Part shown: positions 6,017 to 10,544 of the stretch, piece by piece
Numbering within the stretch: the stretch's first letter is position 1
How the letters are laid out: each line of letters starts with the position of its first letter
Position numbers and translations under genes: made by a program
Notes under the pieces: model-generated
What the model saw: only the letters and a program-made list of their open reading frames with translations
What the model was told of the DNA's origin: nothing
Databases searched by the model: none
Source of the DNA: Pseudomonadota bacterium
GTDB lineage: Bacteria > Pseudomonadota > Gammaproteobacteria > Burkholderiales > Thiobacillaceae
NCBI GenBank assembly: GCA_021802595.1
Contig: JAJZRT010000038.1
Location: 2,341 to 12,884, forward strand
DNA length: 10,544 nucleotides
Direction: 5' to 3'

Positions 6017-7531
6017 GTGAACCTCAAAACTGCTTGTCTTTTCCTGGCTCTGTGCCAAGCCGGTTCTGCCGCGGCCTTGGGCTTGGGCGAAATCAGCGTG
6101 CACACGCAGCTGGGGCAGCCCCTGCGTGCGGCCGTGGTCCTGCTCGATGCGACCGCCGACGCGGCGGCGGATTGCTTCGGCGTCGCCGCCGGCAAGGACA
6201 GCATCGCGCCGCCGTTGCGCGCAAAACTGAGCATCGAGCGGACGGGTGAACAGGTCCGCCTGCTTATTCGCACCGCTTCCCCGGTCAATGACCCCGTTGT
6301 GCAGTTCGTCCTGACGTCGGACTGCGAAGTGCACCTGCAGCGTGAGTACGTCATCCTGCTCGACCCTCCGGCAGCGACGGCGTCTGCCCTTGACGAGCCT
6401 CCCGCCACGGCAGCCGCCGCCGCAGTCCCGGCGCAGCCCGCACCCGCACCCCCCCGGCGCGCCCGCCCCCACCGCACGCATGCGCATGCGTCCAAGGTGC
6501 GTCCGTCGACCGTCACTCCCTCTCCGCAGGCCACCCCGCGTGCCCATCCGGCCGCCAGGGAAGGCCTTCCGCGCCTGGTCCTGTCCGGAAAAAACGAGGC
6601 CTCCCCGCTGGATGGCACGCCACCCATGGCGCTGCGCCGCGACACCCGCCTGCCCGACCTGAACCTGCCGCGCCCCGAAGGCCTGACGCCCACCGAACTG
6701 TCGGATGAAAACACGGCACTCGGCCGCAAGCTGGCAAACCTGGAGGCCCAGCTGGTCGCCCTGAAGAAGCGCAATGACGAGCTCGAAGCGGCCCGCCAGG
6801 CGACCGCAACAGCGGTCGCCGCGCCCGCCGCACCCCGTCAACCCGCGCAATGGCCCGCGTATCTGCTGGCGATGGCCGCAATGGCCGGCCTGGTCGGGCT
6901 GGCCGCCTGGCTGCTGCGCCGCAACCGGACGCCCCGTTCCACGCTGGGCGCCGACACCCTCCGGGCACAGACCGGGATGCCGGAAAAGACGCTGTCCGAA
7001 CTGAGTTCGGAGCAGCCGGAAGAAATGCCGCCTGCGGCCCCGCGCATGCCGGAAGTCGCGCCGCCCCAGCAGGCCGCCGGAACCGAGGTCAAGGAAGACA
7101 TTCTCGATCAGGCCGAGGTGTTCATGGCTTTCGGGCATGGCGACCTGGCCATTCACCTGCTGCAGGAGCATCTGCGCGAAGCGCCGACCGAATCGCCGGT
7201 GCCGTGGCTGCTGCTGCTCGACCTGCTGCACCGCGAAGGCGATACCGCCGGCTATGCGGCCGCCAGCGCCGAATGCCGCCGCTATTTCAACGTCAACCTC
7301 ACGGACCACCCGGTCTCCCAGGACAACGAAAGCGGCCAGGGGCTGGAAGCCTATCCCCACCTGCTGGACCAGCTGGTCAGGGTGTGGAATACCCCGGGCA
7401 TCGACGCCTTCTTCCATGACCTGGTCTACGACAACCGTGGCGGCACGCGGATCGGCTTCGAGCCGGGTGCCTACCACGACATCCTGCTGCTGCGCGCCAT
7501 CGCAGAGGACGCACTGCCGCTCGCCGCCTAG
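6017..7531 (+). CDS. FimV/HubP-like inner-membrane protein with TPR-like C-terminus
   Basis: FimV/HubP proteins span the inner membrane, organise the cell pole and support type IV pilus assembly. From the GTG at 6017 (504 aa) the order is: signal peptide about 1-20; N-terminal FimV domain about 21-118, beginning LGLGEISVHTQLGQPLRA and ending LQREYVILLDPP; Pro/Ala-rich linker about 120-220; coiled coil about 224-262; membrane span about 279-300 followed by RRNR; acidic/proline linker; helical TPR-like region about 356-425 (DQAEVFMAFGHGDLAIHLL); and a C-terminal block about 443-500 with YDNRGGTRIGF. No LysM domain was found. The start is uncertain. GTG 6017 puts the signal peptide at the N-terminus but lacks a Shine-Dalgarno, while ATG 5939 would add 26 residues. 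A TATATT box at 5998-6003 lies just upstream. The exact role is inferred from architecture. Confidence 0.85.
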   Translation: MNLKTACLFLALCQAGSAAALGLGEISVHTQLGQPLRAAVVLLDATADAAADCFGVAAGKDSIAPPLRAKLSIERTGEQVRLLIRTASPVNDPVVQFVLTSDCEVHLQREYVILLDPPAATASALDEPPATAAAAAVPAQPAPAPPRRARPHRTHAHASKVRPSTVTPSPQATPRAHPAAREGLPRLVLSGKNEASPLDGTPPMALRRDTRLPDLNLPRPEGLTPTELSDENTALGRKLANLEAQLVALKKRNDELEAARQATATAVAAPAAPRQPAQWPAYLLAMAAMAGLVGLAAWLLRRNRTPRSTLGADTLRAQTGMPEKTLSELSSEQPEEMPPAAPRMPEVAPPQQAAGTEVKEDILDQAEVFMAFGHGDLAIHLLQEHLREAPTESPVPWLLLLDLLHREGDTAGYAAASAECRRYFNVNLTDHPVSQDNESGQGLEAYPHLLDQLVRVWNTPGIDAFFHDLVYDNRGGTRIGFEPGAYHDILLLRAIAEDALPLAA

Positions 7532-7633
7532 ACTTCACCAAACCATCACTTCGGCGTCATCTGTTTGTCGCACGGCGGCGGCATGCTGCGTCCCATGGAT
7601 GCAGCCGAATTCACCTGCCAGACTTTGCCATCG

Positions 7634-8827
7634 ATGCGCCCGCAATTGCGCATCGCGGTGGTGACCGAAACCTATCCGCCCGAAGTCAACGGTGTGGCGA
7701 TGACGCTGGGCCGGCTGGTCGACGGCCTTCAGGTACGCAATCACCAGGTGCAGCTGATCCGCCCGCGCCAGCATTCCGACGATCAGCCACAGCCCACCGC
7801 CACCCTCACAGAACACCTCCAGCGCGGCATCGCGCTGCCGCGTTACGAAGGCCTGAAAATGGGCCTGCCGGCGAAGGCCGCGCTGACCCGGCTGTGGACC
7901 CGGCAACGCCCGGACGTGGTGCAGATCGCCACCGAAGGTCCGCTCGGCTGGTCGGCGCTGGCGGCGGCCAACAAGCTGCGCCTGCCAGTGGCGAGCGATT
8001 TCCACACCAATTTCCACAGCTACAGCAGCCACTACGGCTTCGGCCTGCTGCGGCGGGCCATTGTCGCGTATCTGCGCAAATTCCATAACAAGGCCGCCGT
8101 CACGCTGGTGCCGACCGAAGGCATCCGCCGCGAGCTGCTGGCGCACGGCTACGAGAACATCGAGATCATCGGTCGCGGGGTGGACACCCAGCTATTCCAT
8201 CCGGGCCGCCGCGACCCGGCCCTGCGCGCGCGCTGGGGCGTGGGCGAGCACGAGACCGCCGTGCTGTATGTGGGGCGCCTGGCGGCCGAAAAGAACCTGG
8301 CGCTGGTGTTCCGCGCCTTCGACGCCATGCGCGAGGGGAATCCTGCCTTGCGGTTGGTGCTGGTGGGCGACGGCCCGGAACGCGCCAGCTGGCAGGCCAG
8401 ACGCCCTGACGCGATATTCTGCGGCACCCGGATCGGCGAGGCCCTGGCCGCACATTACGCATCCGGCGACGTGTTCCTCTTCCCCAGCCTGACCGAGACC
8501 TGGGGCAACGTGACCATCGAGGCGATGGCCTCCGGCCTGGCGGTGGTGGCCTACGACTGCGCCGCCGCCGAGGAAATCATCCGCCACGGCGAAAACGGCC
8601 TCAAGGCAGCGCCCGAGGATGAGGCTGCATTCATTGCGCAGGCGGTGTCGCTGGCCTCCGATACCGCGCAGCAACGCCGCCTGGGCACCGCCGCTTCGGC
8701 GCGCGCCGCCCAGTTGTCGTGGGATGCCATCGTCGACAGCTTCGAACGGGTGCTGCTGCGGCTTGCCCATCCCCAGCCCGCGACCGACCCCCAGCTGGAC
8801 TGGCCTTCCGTCGTTTCGACACGTTAA
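7634..8827 (+). CDS. GT4-family glycosyltransferase
   Basis: This is a retaining glycosyltransferase of the GT-B fold, family GT4, probably transferring a sugar from a nucleotide donor to a lipid or glycan acceptor at the cytoplasmic membrane face. In the 397-residue product the N-terminal RIAVVTETYPPEVNGVAMT (6-24) matches the mannosyltransferase/SQD2-like subgroup. FHTNFHSY (123-130), GRGVDTQLFHP (180-190), VLYVGRLAAEKNL (210-222) and the E-X7-E motif E288/E296 in ETWGNVTIEAMASG are all present. ATG 7634 places the first beta strand at the N-terminus as in homologues. ATGs at 7595 and 7583 or TTG at 7565 would lengthen it by 13-23 residues, and none has a clear Shine-Dalgarno. Donor and acceptor cannot be read from sequence. 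It is followed after 13 bases by the PAP2 gene. Confidence 0.92.
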   Translation: MRPQLRIAVVTETYPPEVNGVAMTLGRLVDGLQVRNHQVQLIRPRQHSDDQPQPTATLTEHLQRGIALPRYEGLKMGLPAKAALTRLWTRQRPDVVQIATEGPLGWSALAAANKLRLPVASDFHTNFHSYSSHYGFGLLRRAIVAYLRKFHNKAAVTLVPTEGIRRELLAHGYENIEIIGRGVDTQLFHPGRRDPALRARWGVGEHETAVLYVGRLAAEKNLALVFRAFDAMREGNPALRLVLVGDGPERASWQARRPDAIFCGTRIGEALAAHYASGDVFLFPSLTETWGNVTIEAMASGLAVVAYDCAAAEEIIRHGENGLKAAPEDEAAFIAQAVSLASDTAQQRRLGTAASARAAQLSWDAIVDSFERVLLRLAHPQPATDPQLDWPSVVSTR

Positions 8828-8840
8828 TCAGGAGCCCGCC

Positions 8841-9386
8841 ATGCAGCGTCGCCTGAATCTGGTTGCCCATCACGGCCTCGATCGACTGGCCGCACGCGAA
8901 CATGCCTGGCTGGAACGCCTCAACGGCGTGCGCCTGCCCGGCTGGGAAGTCGGCCTGCTGCGCCTGGCCAGCCGCCTGGGCGACGGCGTGTTCTGGTATG
9001 CGCTGATGCTGGCGCTGATCGCCTGGCAGGGCGGGACCGCGCTGCCGGCCGTGCTGCACATGATCGTGGCGGGCCTCGTCGGCACGCTCGTCTACAAATG
9101 GCTGAAAGGCGCCACCGAGCGCCCGCGCCCCTACCAGGCCTGCCCGTCGATCTGCTGCCTGACCGCACCACTCGACCGTTTCAGTTTTCCTTCCGGCCAT
9201 ACCCTGCACGCGGTGGTATTCAGCGCGGTCGCGACCGCCTATTACCCGGCGCTGGGCTGGCTGGTCTGGCCGTTCACCGCGCTGGTTGCGCTGTCGCGCC
9301 TGGTGCTGGGCCTGCACTACGTGAGCGATGTGCTGGTAGGCGCGCTACTCGGCGGCACGATCGCCGCCCTCTCGCTCACCCTGTAA
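8841..9386 (+). CDS. PAP2-family membrane phosphatase
   Basis: PAP2 enzymes remove phosphate from lipid phosphates such as phosphatidic acid, phosphatidylglycerol phosphate or undecaprenyl pyrophosphate, usually on the periplasmic face. The 181-residue product carries the full tripartite signature: K-X6-RP at K89 to P97 (KGATERPRP), PSGH at 117-120, and SR-X5-H-X3-D at S152 to D163 (SRLVLGLHYVSD). H120 and H159 are the expected catalytic histidines. Hydrophobic segments lie at about 50-63, 67-86, 122-146 and 162-180. AGGAG at 8831-8835 precedes the ATG at 8841. The gene follows the glycosyltransferase by 13 bases and is surely co-transcribed with it. The substrate is not decided by sequence. 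It ends ten bases from the convergent phospholipase-like gene. Confidence 0.95.
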   Translation: MQRRLNLVAHHGLDRLAAREHAWLERLNGVRLPGWEVGLLRLASRLGDGVFWYALMLALIAWQGGTALPAVLHMIVAGLVGTLVYKWLKGATERPRPYQACPSICCLTAPLDRFSFPSGHTLHAVVFSAVATAYYPALGWLVWPFTALVALSRLVLGLHYVSDVLVGALLGGTIAALSLTL

Positions 9387-9396
9387 GACGCCGGCC

Positions 9397-10284
9397 TCAG
9401 GCCGCGTTGCGCAGGGGAGACTCAATCTCCGCCTCGAACAGATCCCCCGGCAGCGGCAACCGGCACGCCACCAGTTCCGGCGCATGGGCGGCGATACGTT
9501 CGCGCGCCACCGCGACCGGCGGACAGTCCGCCAGCCAGGCCGGCGCCTCGCCGGCCAGCACCCGGTTCATCTGCGGCAGCCGGGCGGTCACCTCGTGGAT
9601 GTAGTAATCGAAACGCATGGCAAGCTTGCGATCGAGCACCCGCCCCATGCCGTGCAGCGCGTGGGGCAGGCGGCTGTGCCGCAGCAGGCGCTCGGCGCCG
9701 GCCAGCTGGCGGATCGCGCGACGACCGGCGGCCGGCGGGCAAGCGAAGTTGCGCGCCACATAATCCACCAGCCAGTCGTCGGCCTGCAGCAGGCGGGCGG
9801 GGGGACGGAACAGCTGCCGCGCGATGTGGTGGTCCATCGCCCACTCTGCCGCGGCATGCGTCAGCATCGGCACGTTCCACCACAGGTGCTCGTGCGCGGG
9901 GACGAAATGATTGTGCGCGATGATGTCGACCCACAGATGGCTCATCGCGCCGACCGCGCAGGCCCGCGACTCGTCGTCGTGCGCGGCCTCCAGCAGCGCA
10001 TGGGCCGTTTCCCAGCGGTGGCTGGCGTCGAATGCCTGGGTGCCCGCCGTCGTCCCGACCAGCGCCAGGTCGGGCAGGCAGGCGCCGGCCATCAGGCGCT
10101 GCGGGAAGCGCCGCACCGCGCGGCGCAGCGCAGGATCGAGCAGGGGTACGCCCCATACCAGCAATTGCGCAAAGTACACATGGGTCATCAGCCCCCATGC
10201 CAGCGCATCGCCGGCGAACAACAGCGCAGGCACCGACCACAGCAAGGCGGTGCGGCGAGTGTGGGCATGGACGACAAGGTTCAT
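9397..10284 (-). CDS. Zinc-dependent phospholipase C-like protein, exported
   Basis: This 295-residue protein belongs by motif to the zinc-dependent phospholipase C family (C. perfringens alpha-toxin / B. cereus PLC type), which hydrolyses phospholipids to diacylglycerol. A signal peptide (about 1-29) ends in DALA before W30, so the mature protein would start with Trp, the residue whose main chain binds zinc in alpha-toxin. Further candidate ligands are H35 (THVYFA), D72 (CLPDLAL), H89 (SHRWETAH), H116-x3-D120 and H126 (SHLWVDIIAHNHF), and H143-x3-E147 (HAAAE). These have the family's H-x3-D-x5-H and H-x3-E spacings. Residues 160-295 are not recognised. The start at 10284 is the only upstream ATG that includes the signal peptide. 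It converges with the PAP2 gene and diverges from the kinase gene. Activity and substrate are inferred. Confidence 0.88.
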   Translation of the reverse strand: MNLVVHAHTRRTALLWSVPALLFAGDALAWGLMTHVYFAQLLVWGVPLLDPALRRAVRRFPQRLMAGACLPDLALVGTTAGTQAFDASHRWETAHALLEAAHDDESRACAVGAMSHLWVDIIAHNHFVPAHEHLWWNVPMLTHAAAEWAMDHHIARQLFRPPARLLQADDWLVDYVARNFACPPAAGRRAIRQLAGAERLLRHSRLPHALHGMGRVLDRKLAMRFDYYIHEVTARLPQMNRVLAGEAPAWLADCPPVAVARERIAAHAPELVACRLPLPGDLFEAEIESPLRNAA

Positions 10285-10340
10285 GCCCGCAGCTTGGCCG
10301 CGCCGCGTGACCGTGTGCTGTCAGGCGCATGAATCTTCCG

Positions 10341-10369
10341 TTAAACCCGCCAGGTTGGCTGCGTATAAT
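10341..10369 (+). promoter_or_regulatory. Likely sigma-70 promoter for the PfkB kinase gene
   Basis: A perfect -10 box TATAAT (10364-10369) lies 30 bases before the ATG at 10400. At 17-base spacing the -35 position reads TTAAAC (10341-10346), a weak match to TTGACA. Transcription would start near 10376 and give a leader of about 24 bases without an evident Shine-Dalgarno. It lies in the 115-base gap between divergent genes. No operator palindrome was seen. Confidence 0.6.
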
Positions 10370-10399
10370 CCGGGCTGTCGTTTCCAACTCCTACCCAAC

Positions 10400-10544
10400 A
10401 TGCGCACCCTCATCTGCGGTTCCCTCGCCTTCGATTCCATCATGGTGTTCCAGGACCACTTCAAGCATCACATCCTGCCCGACAAGATCCACATGCTGAA
10501 CGTCTCCTTCCTGGTTCCGGAGATGCGCCGCGAGTACGGCGGCT
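10400..10544 (+). CDS. PfkB-family sugar/nucleoside kinase, N-terminal fragment cut by window end
   Basis: The first 48 codons of a kinase gene are visible, starting MRTLICGSLAFDSIMVFQDH and continuing HMLNVSFLVPEMRREYGG at the window edge. The opening beta strand followed by G-S-x-A-x-D, and a late GG, fit the ribokinase/PfkB fold, in which the N-terminus holds the substrate-binding region. This opening resembles betaproteobacterial proteins annotated as carbohydrate kinase or adenosine kinase. The substrate cannot be told from this part, and the C-terminal anion-hole motif (DTxGAGD type) lies outside. The ATG at 10400 is preceded by a TATAAT promoter but no clear ribosome-binding site. It is truncated only by the window and shows no sign of being broken. 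Confidence 0.85.
   Translation, partial: MRTLICGSLAFDSIMVFQDHFKHHILPDKIHMLNVSFLVPEMRREYGG

Noticed and set aside
6476..6491. Perfect 16-bp palindrome ACGCATGCGCATGCGT
   Set aside because: It lies inside the FimV-like coding sequence, where two consecutive His-Ala codon pairs (CATGCG) create it. No sign of a binding site.
5903..7477. Minus-strand open frame of 524 codons opposite the FimV-like gene
   Set aside because: The composition (runs of G, R and Q) is the complement of the Pro/Ala-rich linker. The + strand frame has signal peptide, membrane span and family motifs.
9392..9404. Small hairpin CGGCC-TCA-GGCCG between the convergent PAP2 and PLC-like genes
   Set aside because: The stem is only five base pairs with no T-run on either strand. 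Convergent termination is plausible but not supported enough to call.
9484..10332. Plus-strand open frame opposite the phospholipase-like gene
   Set aside because: The minus-strand frame carries the signal peptide and zinc-ligand pattern, whereas this frame shows no motif and only mirrors it.

Overview
The window is ordinary chromosomal DNA from a GC-rich proteobacterium. A betaproteobacterium, perhaps Thiobacillus-like or a related Nitrosomonadales/Rhodocyclales lineage, fits best. The reasons are a glycine decarboxylase split into GcvPA and GcvPB, a FimV-like protein, a small DUF3144 protein and a betaproteobacterial-type PfkB sugar kinase. The exact genus is inference and is not proven by the sequence.

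Left region (1-5914), glycine cleavage locus. The window opens inside a glycine riboswitch aptamer, followed at once by an intrinsic terminator. The terminator's 5' arm overlaps the 3' end of the aptamer, which is the layout of a transcriptional switch controlling gcvT. Next come gcvT (T protein), gcvH (lipoyl carrier H protein), gcvPA (P protein subunit 1), a DUF3144 gene of unknown function, tpx (thiol peroxidase), gcvPB (P protein subunit 2, carrying the PLP lysine) and dgkA (diacylglycerol kinase, overlapping gcvPB by ATGA). All are on the + strand. The L protein (lipoamide dehydrogenase) is not here. Two intergenic repeats interrupt the locus: an array of degenerate heptamers in two opposite orientations between gcvH and gcvPA, and a 17-bp-stem inverted repeat between tpx and gcvPB.

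Middle region (5915-7531). One gene encodes a FimV/HubP-like inner-membrane protein with a signal peptide, a conserved periplasmic N-terminal domain, a Pro/Ala-rich linker, a coiled coil, one membrane span and a cytoplasmic TPR-like C-terminus. I see no LysM domain in it.

Right region (7532-10544). A GT4 glycosyltransferase and a PAP2 phosphatase form a tight two-gene unit. They converge with a minus-strand gene for a secreted zinc-dependent phospholipase C-like protein in which all metal ligands can be proposed. Divergent from that gene, behind a perfect TATAAT box, is the first part of a PfkB-family kinase gene cut off by the window end. With dgkA, this end of the window is rich in membrane-lipid enzymes. 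A shared lipid pathway is only a hypothesis.

No tRNA, rRNA, CRISPR array, insertion sequence or prophage was seen, and no gene-free stretch exceeds 300 bases.
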